This document shows, in pieces, positions 8,196-14,131 of a DNA stretch of 14,131 bases. Within the stretch, counting starts at the first letter, position 1, and the number at the start of each line of letters is the position of its first letter. Under the pieces are notes generated by a model, which saw nothing but the letters and a program-made list of their open reading frames with translations, was not told the origin of the DNA and ran no database searches. Location: NCBI GenBank assembly GCA_009827205.1, contig WUAK01000037.1, positions 1 through 14,131 of the forward strand. The letters run 5' to 3'. The DNA comes from Phycisphaeraceae bacterium. Lineage in GTDB: Bacteria; Planctomycetota; Phycisphaerae; Phycisphaerales; UBA1924. The position numbers and the translations under genes are program-made.

Positions 8196-8912
8196 TTAAT
8201 CCGTCAGCATGTTCGCGACGATCGGGATGAGCGTTCCGGTTGGCGGGATTGTCTGGTTCTGCTCCCCGAAATCTACAAGACGATCGGCAGGAACCCAGAG
8301 GGTTTCGATGTACTCCCAGTTGCTCGTGCTCGCGATGAGTTCGTCGACCTTGCGCTGCAGATCGAGCCTGACGACGATGTCGGTGCTCATCGCGAGGTGG
8401 TCATCGATGAGCCCGAGGATGCCGTGTGAGGTGAAGACGCCCTTGATGCCAAGCTCGTCCTGGCACTCGATCTGCAGCTGACGGATCACTGAGATCTCAT
8501 CGAGGCTCGTGACATCGTGTGCGGGCGGATCAAGGCCGCCCGAGGGTCCGAGTTCCCAGAGCGAGCCGTAGATGCGGGTGTCGTCTGATCGTCTGCCGAG
8601 CAGGACGTGCGGCTTACCCTCATTGTCGTGCGCGATGAGCACACCCGTGACCGAGAGTTGCATCACCGGTGGTTCGATGAGTTCTGGTCTTTCGGTCTGG
8701 ACGACAAGGTGCTTGTACGTGTCGTGCTTGGCGCGTATGAGCCCTGATTCTTCGCTCAGGAAGCTCAGAATCGGTCCGTCAAAGAGACGGGGGCGTTCGG
8801 CGCAGAGCTGATCCCAGCACGACTCGATCTCATGCGAGTCGTGGATGGGTGTAGGTGGCGCGAGGGTGATGCGCACGCCGCTCATCGGTTTGAACGTCCC
8901 GGCGCGCGTCAT
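8196..8912 (-). CDS. Nudix-like hydrolase
   Basis: 238 residues from ATG 8912, which overlaps the stop of ybaB as ATGA, indicating translational coupling. The N-terminal part contains W-x-x-L and LFDGPILSF (about residues 33-51), seen ahead of the catalytic domain in some NUDT22-like and related Nudix proteins. The core has VTGVLIAHD, LLGRRSD, LWELGPSGGL and IECQDELGI (148-156), which lines up with the REUxEExGU half of the Nudix box but with Arg replaced by Ile and the first Glu of the EE pair by Asp. The preceding GxxxxxE half is not well spaced. The fold is likely Nudix; the substrate, perhaps a nucleoside-diphosphate sugar, is a guess. It occupies the place after ybaB where many bacteria carry recR. 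Confidence 0.78.
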   Translation of the reverse strand: MTRAGTFKPMSGVRITLAPPTPIHDSHEIESCWDQLCAERPRLFDGPILSFLSEESGLIRAKHDTYKHLVVQTERPELIEPPVMQLSVTGVLIAHDNEGKPHVLLGRRSDDTRIYGSLWELGPSGGLDPPAHDVTSLDEISVIRQLQIECQDELGIKGVFTSHGILGLIDDHLAMSTDIVVRLDLQRKVDELIASTSNWEYIETLWVPADRLVDFGEQNQTIPPTGTLIPIVANMLTD

Positions 8913-9301
8913 CCGAGTAGCTTGCCGATCGATCCGAGCCCGCCTCCGCCGCCGGCGGGGATGAGGTCCTCGAGCCCTAGCCTCTTGACTTCCGCCTCGA
9001 CCATTTCTCGGATGCGGTTCTGACAGTTCTCGAGCGCGTCATTGGTGGCTTCCGTGATCAGCCTCTGCGCCTGGACGCGCGAGTCCTCCGAGGCACTAAG
9101 CCCCGCGCAGACCGCGGGATCGAACTCAACCTTCTCGACACGCTGCTTGCCGGTGACGACGACTCTGCACGCTCCGCCCCCGGCCTGGCCCTCGATGCGC
9201 AGCTCGGCGATGCGAGCGCCGAGTTCCTCAGCGGCGGCCTTGATCTCGTCCTTACGACCCATCAGCGACGCGATCGCGCCCATGTTCTTGATGCCGAACA
9301 T
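8909..9301 (-). CDS. ybaB: YbaB/EbfC family nucleoid-associated protein
   Basis: 130 residues, starting directly after the TAG of the dnaX tau frame with no gap. The family core is visible: a helix with MGRKDEIKAAAEELGARIAE (about residues 14-33), the beta segment GACRVVVTGKQRVEKVEFDP, then an acidic SEDSRVQAQ stretch and the long helix with LITEATNDALENCQNRI, ending in a glycine-rich tail LIPAGGGGGLGSIGKLLG. YbaB forms tweezers-like dimers that bind DNA with little sequence preference. The usual length is 100-110 residues; the extra length here is at the glycine-rich tail and the N-terminus. Location after dnaX is the standard bacterial arrangement. The stop overlaps the start of the Nudix gene (ATGA). 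Confidence 0.93.
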   Translation of the reverse strand: MFGIKNMGAIASLMGRKDEIKAAAEELGARIAELRIEGQAGGGACRVVVTGKQRVEKVEFDPAVCAGLSASEDSRVQAQRLITEATNDALENCQNRIREMVEAEVKRLGLEDLIPAGGGGGLGSIGKLLG

Positions 9302-10932
9302 CTAGCTTTCCTCTCCTTCGGCTCTCGGCAGGGGCTTCACCTCGATGATCCTGCCTTTGAAGATCTCGATCGCGTGCTTCACGACCGGGTCGTTGATCTC
9401 GACGGTGTCGCCGCCCTCAGTTGTCTCTTCGGCGATCTGCTCGCTGCGGTTCGGCTCCACTGATTGTTCCGCGAGCACGCACCGGACTGGCTTCCCTGCG
9501 AGGCTCGTCATGAGCTTGCCGAGCTCGTCGAGTTTCTTCTCTGCGGTTACCCGGACCCTCTCGTCGCAGGCGATGGTCGCGACACCGGATTCGAGACTCA
9601 CCATCGACATGTCCGCGAGCATCGCTCTGACGACCAGCGGCGCGTTGGTGCGGAGACGCTCCCAGAGCTCCACGCCCGAGCCAACCGGGGTCACGCTCGG
9701 AGCAGCAGGCTCGGCGGACGGTTGCCCTGCGGGCTGGTCGGGTTTCTCAGGAGGCGTCGGCGAAGGCTTGGTCCGTGCGGGTGCCTTCTCCGGCGCCCTT
9801 AGCCTTTTCCCGCGCCGACCCCCTGCGTCTGGCCTTTGAGTTGCGCGACGAGTGTTGTGACGTCGGCGAGCTTCTCGGTCATCGCGAGACGGACGATCAG
9901 CGCATCGAGCAGCGCTCTCGGGTTCGGGCTGCTCTTTGCGGCGCGCTGTGCGTTCTCACACAACGCGATCATGTGCACGATGCCCGCGGCGTCGAACCTC
10001 TGGCTCCGCTCGACTTCTTCTTTGCGAGTCTCACCCGTGAGCTCGACGAGCGATGTCTCCGGGCCGCACGCCGAGAGGACCATCAGATCGCGGAGTCTCT
10101 CGATGAGTGTCTCGAAGAGCTGATCTGGTCCGGTTCCCGTCGCGACGAGCTGGCCCGCCGCGTCGAGTGCCTGGCGGGGCTCGCCTTCGGCGAACGCGTC
10201 GATGAGGTTTCCTACGAGTTCGCGCGGCGCGAGCCCCATCAGGCTCTCAAGCAGATCGACCGTGAGTTTCTTCTCGCCCGAAGCCATGAGCCTGTCCATG
10301 ATCGAGAGCGCATCACGCATCGACCCGTTGCCGAGCCTTGCGACCATGGTCAGCAGCTCGGGCTCGGCTTTGAGCTTCTCGTTCTCGACGACGTACCCGA
10401 GTCGGTCGGCGATGACGGTCATCGGGATCGCGCGGAAGTCGTACCGCTGGCATCGGCTCTGGATAGTGGGGGGGACCTTGTGCGCCTCGGTGGTGCACAG
10501 GATGAACTTGACGTGCTCGGGCGGCTCCTCCATGGTCTTGAGCAGCGCGTTGAACGCCGCGGTCGAGAGCATGTGGACCTCGTCGATGATGTAGATTTTG
10601 TAAGGCCCCCGCATCGGCCTGTACACGGAGTTTGCGATCAACTCGCGGGCGTCGTCGACGGAATTGTTGCTGGCGCCGTCGATCTCGATGACGTCGGTGT
10701 CCTGCCCGGACATGATGGCCTTCTCGATCTCTTCGCCGCCCTCGTTGAGCGCCTTGGCGAACACACGGGCCATGGTGGTCTTGCCGACACCCCGGGTGCC
10801 GGTGAAGAGATAGGCGTGCGCGACGCGGTCGGCCTTGATCGCGGCCTGGAGCGTGCGGGCGATCGGTTCCTGCCCGACGATGTCGTCGAAGCCTGTCGAG
10901 CGGTACCTGCGGGCGAGTGCGGTGTATGACAT
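9302..10932 (-). CDS. dnaX: DNA polymerase III subunit tau (DnaX, full length via -1 frameshift)
   Basis: The full product needs a -1 shift at 9805-9811: bases 10932-9805 are read in one frame, then the ribosome steps back one base and continues to the TAG at 9302-9304, giving 543 residues. The AAA+ clamp-loader domain has Walker A GTRGVGKTT (45-53), DEVH (116-119), LLKTMEEPP (129-137) and the SRC arginine-finger motif (158-160). After the shift comes a Pro/Ala-rich linker with no stop codon, then a C-terminal domain with VELWERLR and DPVVKHAIEIFKGRI, the latter typical of DnaX C-termini. Tau links the clamp loader to the polymerase core and replicative helicase. The four cysteines of the usual zinc module after Walker A are missing. 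Gene order dnaX-ybaB supports the call. A genuine single-base mutation is the alternative, but the signal at the junction argues against it. Confidence 0.88.
9779..9824 (-). promoter_or_regulatory. Programmed -1 ribosomal frameshift signal in dnaX
   Basis: Read on the minus strand the parts are, in order: AGGGGG at 9824-9819, able to pair with the anti-Shine-Dalgarno UCCUCC with one G-U pair; a seven-base gap; the heptamer G GGA AAA at 9811-9805, which fits the X XXY YYZ rule in the zero frame; a six-base spacer containing the zero-frame stop TAA; and a hairpin at 9798-9779 with arms GGGCGCC and GGCACCC (six of seven pairs, one C-A mismatch) around the loop GGAGAA. The -1 frame after the heptamer is open all the way to the tau C-terminal domain. 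All elements are seen directly; that they cause a shift in vivo is inferred from the known dnaX mechanism. Confidence 0.85.
9799..10932 (-). CDS. dnaX: DNA polymerase III subunit gamma-like short form (zero-frame product of dnaX)
   Basis: Without a frameshift, translation from ATG 10932 (MSYTALARRYR) ends at TAA 9799-9801, giving 377 residues. This covers the ATPase domain and the clamp-loader collar region (about residues 240-365) but lacks the C-terminal tau domain, just as gamma does in Escherichia coli. The last zero-frame residues GKG overlap the slippery codons. The start has no strong ribosome site but lies 16 bases after the small membrane gene, so reinitiation from it is possible. 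The frame is open upstream to 11010, but MSYTALARRYR is the normal DnaX N-terminus, which fixes the start. Confidence 0.85.
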   Translation of the reverse strand: MSYTALARRYRSTGFDDIVGQEPIARTLQAAIKADRVAHAYLFTGTRGVGKTTMARVFAKALNEGGEEIEKAIMSGQDTDVIEIDGASNNSVDDARELIANSVYRPMRGPYKIYIIDEVHMLSTAAFNALLKTMEEPPEHVKFILCTTEAHKVPPTIQSRCQRYDFRAIPMTVIADRLGYVVENEKLKAEPELLTMVARLGNGSMRDALSIMDRLMASGEKKLTVDLLESLMGLAPRELVGNLIDAFAEGEPRQALDAAGQLVATGTGPDQLFETLIERLRDLMVLSACGPETSLVELTGETRKEEVERSQRFDAAGIVHMIALCENAQRAAKSSPNPRALLDALIVRLAMTEKLADVTTLVAQLKGQTQGVGAGKG

Positions 10933-10948
10933 GCCCGAAGTGTAGTGC

Positions 10949-11185
10949 TCAGTCGGGCTTGCTCGGCGGGTCCTGCCTGTCGACAGAGCTGAGTATCTTG
11001 GGCCAGACATAGCCCCCGACGCCCCCGATCACGAGCAGCGCGATCCACATCGCAAAGACGCCCGTCGATGCGGGCTTGAGCGAGTTGTCCCGGTCGATCG
11101 CGATATAGAGCGTGAGCGGCAGGCTGAGCGCGATCATGACCGCTGCTACACCCAGGCCGATCAGCGATGACTTCCAAGCACTCAT
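10949..11185 (-). CDS. Small two-helix membrane protein
   Basis: 78 residues from ATG 11185 (MSAWKSSLIGLG). Two hydrophobic segments, about residues 8-29 (LGVAAVMIALSLPLTLYIAI) and 44-63 (VFAMWIALLVIGGVGGYVW), flank a short polar loop; a polar tail with PPSKPD follows. A protein of this kind sits in the inner membrane with both ends on the same side. No family is recognised. The ribosome site is weak (GGA about eight bases upstream). It ends 16 bases before dnaX and is the likely first gene of the dnaX-ybaB-Nudix transcript. An in-frame TTG at 11251 would add a basic extension but has no support. Confidence 0.65.
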   Translation of the reverse strand: MSAWKSSLIGLGVAAVMIALSLPLTLYIAIDRDNSLKPASTGVFAMWIALLVIGGVGGYVWPKILSSVDRQDPPSKPD

Positions 11186-11365
11186 GGTCACGATCCGGGG
11201 CAATGCCGATGACGAACGCAGGAGCCTATGACCGGGCCCTGATCGAACCAAGGGGGCCCTCGGAGATCAACTGCATCAGGAATGATGATCCGACAGCCGG
11301 TTGGATCCTGTGCATATGGCGGTGTCTCGTTGTATGGGTCCTGATGACCCGGAACGGAGGCCGCG
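11186..11365. promoter_or_regulatory. Divergent intergenic region upstream of the dnaX operon and of the lipoprotein genes
   Basis: These 180 bases lie between two outward-reading genes and should hold promoters in both directions, but I see no convincing -35/-10 pair. Next to the plus-strand gene there is a small perfect hairpin GGGTC-CTGAT-GACCC (11336-11350), immediately before a strong GGAGG at 11356-11360. The hairpin is too short to be called a regulator. Confidence 0.35.
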
Positions 11366-11830
11366 ATGCGATTTTTACCCGTTTCAATTTTGCTTCTCGC
11401 CCTCTTTGGGTGCGCGGCAAGAGTTTCTGAACAGGCCGGCTTCATCGGGACTTGGCAGTACGATCGTCACTCACTCAAGGACGAGGCCTTGCACAGCGCG
11501 ATCGACTCGGTCAGCGGGGGCGACCGCGATTCGCTGAACGATGAGCAACTCGCTGAGGTTCAAGCGTGGGTTGATGAGAACCACGCGACGTGGGACAAGT
11601 CAATCGTCATCGAGTCGGGAGGTCGGTTCAGGATCATCTCTCAAGTCGGCGATGGTCGGGCTGAGACAATCGAGGGCACATGGCACCAGGAGGCAAACGG
11701 TCTTCGGTTGGATGATTCGGATGGACAGCATGTCACAACTGCAAAGCTGTCTGGAACCAAACTAGAGCTTGTACCCCCGGCTGGCGTTCCCGGATCAGGG
11801 GTGATGGTGATGGAACGCGCTGGCGACTAG
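11366..11830 (+). CDS. Small lipoprotein, tandem paralog 1
   Basis: 154 residues from ATG 11366, with GGAGG at 11356-11360. The N-terminus MRFLPVSILLLALFGC has a basic residue, a hydrophobic core and a lipobox ending at Cys16, so it should be lipid-anchored after export. The mature part has FIGTWQYDRHSL near its start and, after a helical stretch, IEGTWHQEANGLRL and AKLSGTKLELVPP near the end. The two GTW segments and the final beta strands suggest a small beta-sandwich or lipocalin-like fold. The same plan (GxW-x-x-D, helical insert, second xxW strand, T/KLxxxKLxL) appears in the two genes that follow. No function is known. Confidence 0.8.
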   Translation: MRFLPVSILLLALFGCAARVSEQAGFIGTWQYDRHSLKDEALHSAIDSVSGGDRDSLNDEQLAEVQAWVDENHATWDKSIVIESGGRFRIISQVGDGRAETIEGTWHQEANGLRLDDSDGQHVTTAKLSGTKLELVPPAGVPGSGVMVMERAGD

Positions 11831-11881
11831 TCGTGATCGGTTCGTACATGTATGCTGATGCTTCACAAGGAGTATCAAGAC

Positions 11882-12391
11882 ATGAAAACAATCCTTCGAT
11901 TCTCGATCGCTGCTGCGATGGCTCTGGCACTCACCGCCTGTGGGGGCGGCGAAGGCGGCACGTCCGACTCGGGCACCAGCTCAAGCGCACCGAAAGTGAC
12001 CGCCTCAGATTTCACGGGAAGCTGGCAGGTGGACAAGGAGTCGATGCGTGACATCATGCTCGCGGCGATCGAGGCCGAGGCACCACCTGAGGCTACCGAA
12101 GAGCAGAAACAGATGATGCGCGACATGGCTGCACCCATGATCGAGAGCATGAGCATCAACCTCTCGATCAACGAAGACAACACATTCTCTGTGGATATGC
12201 AGATGATGGGAGAACCCGACTCCGTCGCGGGAACCTGGACACTCGACAACGGTGTCATCACGATGACTGAAACCGTTGAACAGGGCGAAAGTAGCGATCC
12301 CGCGACCGGCAAGCTCGAAGACGGCAAGCTTGTCCTCGACTTCCCGGGTGAAGACAGTGGGCCACAGCAGATGATCATGATCCGCGGCTAA
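11882..12391 (+). CDS. Small lipoprotein, tandem paralog 2
   Basis: 169 residues from ATG 11882, with AAGGAG at 11867-11872; an in-frame ATG at 11852 lies upstream of that ribosome site and is rejected. The signal peptide MKTILRFSIAAAMALALTAC has a clear lipobox (LTAC) followed by a glycine/serine linker. The mature part has FTGSWQVDKESM, a methionine- and glutamate-rich helical insert, VAGTWTLDNGVITM and GKLEDGKLVLDFP. It is the closest of the three paralogs to the third gene. A hairpin terminator follows 22 bases after the stop, so transcription probably ends here. Confidence 0.85.
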   Translation: MKTILRFSIAAAMALALTACGGGEGGTSDSGTSSSAPKVTASDFTGSWQVDKESMRDIMLAAIEAEAPPEATEEQKQMMRDMAAPMIESMSINLSINEDNTFSVDMQMMGEPDSVAGTWTLDNGVITMTETVEQGESSDPATGKLEDGKLVLDFPGEDSGPQQMIMIRG

Positions 12392-12413
12392 TCGTTCTTC
12401 TCAGAAGTTCAAC

Positions 12414-12456
12414 CGCTCGGTCCGGGAGTTCACACTGCCGGTCCGGGCGTTTTTTT
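12414..12456 (+). terminator. Rho-independent terminator after lipoprotein paralog 2
   Basis: Arms CGCTCGGTCCGG (12414-12425) and CCGGTCCGGGCG (12438-12449) pair over 12 positions with one T-T mismatch and one G-T pair, around a 12-base loop, followed at once by seven T residues (12450-12456). It starts 22 bases after the stop at 12391. The long T run is conspicuous in this GC-rich DNA. Confidence 0.85.
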
Positions 12457-12499
12457 ATGCGCTCAGTGTGCCGTGTGGAATCCAATTGACCTGCGTCGA

Positions 12500-12540
12500 C
12501 CGGACTGCCGATAACAAGCGGGCCGGGCTTGGCAGTCCGG
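12500..12540. repeat. Perfect 10-base inverted repeat (hairpin) between lipoprotein genes
   Basis: CCGGACTGCC at 12500-12509 is exactly matched by GGCAGTCCGG at 12531-12540. Inside, AAGC and GCTT (12516-12519 and 12527-12530) can extend the stem after a six-base bulge on one side only. No T run follows, so it is not a standard terminator. It lies between the terminator and the third lipoprotein gene, within its probable leader or promoter region. Confidence 0.6.
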
Positions 12541-12648
12541 ATTCTGTGATGACATCTGGATTCGAGGATCAAACGACCCGAGAGTCTGTGCAGTGCCGAT
12601 ACCGGCGCGATAATCCCGTTTCACGATCTACCTCTGGAGTGACCCGAC

Positions 12649-13140
12649 ATGATTCGCAAGAGCATCCTCGCTGCTGGTATCGCCTCGACATTGCTTGTGG
12701 TCGGTTGCGCCTCTACGAGCACGCAGGCAACCGAGGTGAGCGTTCAGGCTCCCAGTCCAGCAGAGCAAATCGTTGGACAGTGGGTGTACGACCCCGAGCA
12801 CCTCGAAGAGATGATCCTCGCAGAACTAGAGAAAGCCGGTCTTGATGTGTCGCTCATCTCAGAAGAGAACTACGCAGAGATGCTGAGAACCGCGAATGAA
12901 GCTGTCGAGTTTGGGTTTGATTTCAGTGAGGACGGCACAGTCGTCGGGTATCACAGAGTTGAGGATGACACGGAGGCGTTCGAGGCGAACTGGACAATCG
13001 ATGGCGCCGTCGTGACGATGCAGTCAACCGCAGATGATGAAAGCGTCACGGGTCGACTCGTCAATGGGAAGCTGGAGATCGCCTTGCCGGTTGCGGTTGA
13101 TGGCCTCGAGTTCATCCGTCTTATCAAGGTCGACGGGTAA
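12649..13140 (+). CDS. Small lipoprotein, tandem paralog 3
   Basis: 163 residues from ATG 12649, with GGAG at 12636-12639. MIRKSILAAGIASTLLVVGC is a signal peptide with a lipobox (LVVGC, Cys20). The mature part has IVGQWVYDPEHL, an acidic helical insert, FEANWTIDGAVVTM and GRLVNGKLEIALP, the same layout as the two genes before it; the last strand ends FIRLIKV, compared with MIMIRG in the second copy. It is separated from the second copy by a terminator and a hairpin, so it probably has its own promoter; a GATAAT at 12609-12614 resembles a -10 box, but no matching -35 is visible. Function unknown. Confidence 0.83.
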   Translation: MIRKSILAAGIASTLLVVGCASTSTQATEVSVQAPSPAEQIVGQWVYDPEHLEEMILAELEKAGLDVSLISEENYAEMLRTANEAVEFGFDFSEDGTVVGYHRVEDDTEAFEANWTIDGAVVTMQSTADDESVTGRLVNGKLEIALPVAVDGLEFIRLIKVDG

Positions 13141-13196
13141 TCGATTGCCTATGGGCGGGCCGCGAATCGCAATGGATAGATTGTGTGATTGAAGTT

Positions 13197-13320
13197 GTCG
13201 GACCTGTCGGCGGCCAGGACACCGACGCCCCGGCAGACGCCGCTTATGGCTGCTGCGGTCAAGCCCTGACCAGGTTCACGGGCCTCCCGTGCACCGGGCC
13301 CGACCGCCGACAGGTCCGAC
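13197..13320 (-). ncRNA. ffs: Signal recognition particle RNA (small bacterial 4.5S type)
   Basis: The ends form a perfect 17-base inverted repeat (13197-13213 with 13304-13320), giving a single long hairpin of about 124 bases. Read on the minus strand, the interior follows the SRP RNA consensus: GGGCCCGGTGCACGGGAGG, then CCCGTGAACCTGGTCAGG leading into the apical region, then AGCAGCC on the returning side. GGTCAGG and AGCAGCC form the symmetric internal loop that binds Ffh. The RNA works with Ffh and FtsY in delivering membrane and secreted proteins. The apical 10 bases (GCTTGACCGC, 13264-13255) keep the usual length but lack the GGAA/GNRA tetraloop. No clear promoter or terminator is visible. 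The strand is set by the GGTCAGG...AGCAGCC order. Confidence 0.85.
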
Positions 13321-13395
13321 GAGGGGCATGGTAGGCAGCATCCGTGACCGGCCTTTGGAACCGCCAGCCGGGCTCATCTCGTACACTCATGTGAC

Positions 13396-14131
13396 ATGCT
13401 CGATCGCAAGCACAGCCCGGATCTGCACCCCTACCAGCGCGTCGAGCGGCAGCGCAAGGCGCTTCTGAAGCTCATCCGCTCGAGCTTCCTGATCATTTTC
13501 TTTACCGTGGCGGCGCTTGCGATTCTGGACACCGCCGAGGGCGAGCCCGATCGGGTGTTCTTCTTCGGTATCGCGCTCAAGGGGACCTGGCAGTTCGTGC
13601 TCGCGTTCGCCATCCTGATCGGCGCGATCGCGGTCGCGACGGATCTGATGACCCCGACGAAGAAAATCTCGACGCTCGTCAGCATCTTCTTCGGTCTTGT
13701 GGTTGCGATGATCTCGACGTACGCGATCGGGCTCATCATTGACCTCGTCGTCGAGCTCTACGCGCTGGATATGATCCGCGCGCCGGTTGTGCTGACGACG
13801 AAGGTATTTATCGGTATCGGGCTGACATACATCTGCATCGCAACGGTGCTGCAGACTCAGGACGACTTCCGGCTTGTGATCCCGTATGTCGAGTTCGCCA
13901 AGCAGCTGCGGGGTGCGAGGCCCCTGCTCCTGGACTCGTCGGCTCTGATCGACGGCAGGATCGCCGAGATCGCGCACACTGGCGTCCTGCAGGCACCGAT
14001 CATGGTGCCAAGGTTCATCATCAACGAGCTGCAGCTGCTCTCGGACAATTCCGATGCCATCCGTCGGGCGCGTGGCAGGCGCGGGCTCGACGTGATCCGT
14101 CAGCTCCAGAGGGAGCCCCTTCTCGATATGC
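13396..14131 (+). CDS. PIN/TRAM-type membrane protein (YacL-like), 3' end outside window
   Basis: The frame is open from ATG 13396 to the end of the window (245 complete codons), so the gene is truncated here. Four hydrophobic segments can be seen at about residues 28-46, 63-83, 93-118 and 130-147. A PIN nuclease domain then begins: LLLDSSALIDGRIAEIA (177-193, acidic residues D180 and D186), VPRFIINELQLLSDNSD and RRARGRRGLDVI. This order is typical of YacL-like proteins, which continue with the rest of PIN and a TRAM RNA-binding domain (about 350-380 residues in all). The domain is predicted to be an RNase held at the membrane; its natural substrate is not established. No good ribosome site precedes the ATG, but no other in-frame start is nearby. 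It reads away from the SRP RNA gene. Confidence 0.9.
   Translation, partial: MLDRKHSPDLHPYQRVERQRKALLKLIRSSFLIIFFTVAALAILDTAEGEPDRVFFFGIALKGTWQFVLAFAILIGAIAVATDLMTPTKKISTLVSIFFGLVVAMISTYAIGLIIDLVVELYALDMIRAPVVLTTKVFIGIGLTYICIATVLQTQDDFRLVIPYVEFAKQLRGARPLLLDSSALIDGRIAEIAHTGVLQAPIMVPRFIINELQLLSDNSDAIRRARGRRGLDVIRQLQREPLLDM

Noticed and set aside
9302..9811. dnaX frame break as a simple sequencing error or pseudogene
   Set aside because: The junction carries a heptamer in the correct phase, a near stop, an SD-like stretch and a hairpin at the correct spacing, and both frames are well conserved. An error cannot be excluded without other data.
9775..10929. Plus-strand ORF of 384 codons opposite dnaX
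   Set aside because: It is antisense to the conserved DnaX ATPase domain and rich in Arg, Asp and Glu as expected for a shadow frame; no ribosome site or family match is visible.
11336..11350. GGGTC-CTGAT-GACCC hairpin before the first lipoprotein as a riboregulator
   Set aside because: A five-base stem occurs often by chance, and it does not cover the ribosome site.
13142..13177. Weak stem (CGATTGC with GCGAATCG) after the third lipoprotein gene as a terminator
   Set aside because: The stem is short with a bulge and is not followed by a T run on either strand.
13382..13387. TACACT as a -10 box for a leaderless PIN-protein transcript
   Set aside because: It matches only four of six bases and has no -35 partner at normal spacing.

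Overview
The window reads as chromosomal DNA of a planctomycete, probably of the Phycisphaerae type. It is GC-rich and densely packed. One large surface protein carries the planctomycete LEPR/LLS-type N-terminal motif (here LESRILLS), many genes have GGAG ribosome sites, and there is a PIN/TRAM membrane protein and a dnaX-ybaB block. The assignment is inference from family features, not from a marker gene. No transposons, tRNAs, rRNA or CRISPR arrays were seen, and no gene-free stretch exceeds 300 bases.

Layout. 1-1385 (+): the end of a cyclodeaminase/cyclohydrolase-type folate enzyme, then two YkgJ-like cysteine-cluster proteins, each beginning with a GTG that overlaps the previous stop (GTGA), so the three look translationally coupled. 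1366-3648 (-): a 760-residue protein with two GT2 glycosyltransferase domains, overlapping the preceding gene tail to tail. 3749-8185 (+): a probable three-gene unit with a large LEPR-type surface protein containing a cyclophilin domain and about four beta-rich repeats, an MsbA-like ABC exporter, and a 92-residue basic protein of unknown function. 11185-8196 (-): a tight operon of a small two-helix membrane protein, dnaX, ybaB and a Nudix-like gene. 11366-13140 (+): three related small lipoproteins in a row, with a good terminator after the second. 13197-13320 (-): a signal recognition particle RNA not covered by any protein gene. 13396-end (+): the first two thirds of a YacL-type membrane protein with a PIN nuclease domain.

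The most notable signal is in dnaX. The gene is split into two reading frames, and the junction has all the parts of a programmed -1 ribosomal frameshift site: a Shine-Dalgarno-like stretch, the slippery heptamer G GGA AAA, an immediate zero-frame stop, and a hairpin six bases downstream. The gene should therefore yield a 377-residue gamma-like product and a 543-residue tau-like product. The same DnaX lacks the four-cysteine zinc module normally found after Walker A. The SRP RNA is also unusual: its apical loop lacks the usual GGAA/GNRA tetraloop.

Functionally the window mixes housekeeping (DNA polymerase clamp loader, nucleoid protein, SRP RNA) with envelope genes (glycosyltransferase, secreted cyclophilin, exporter, lipoproteins).
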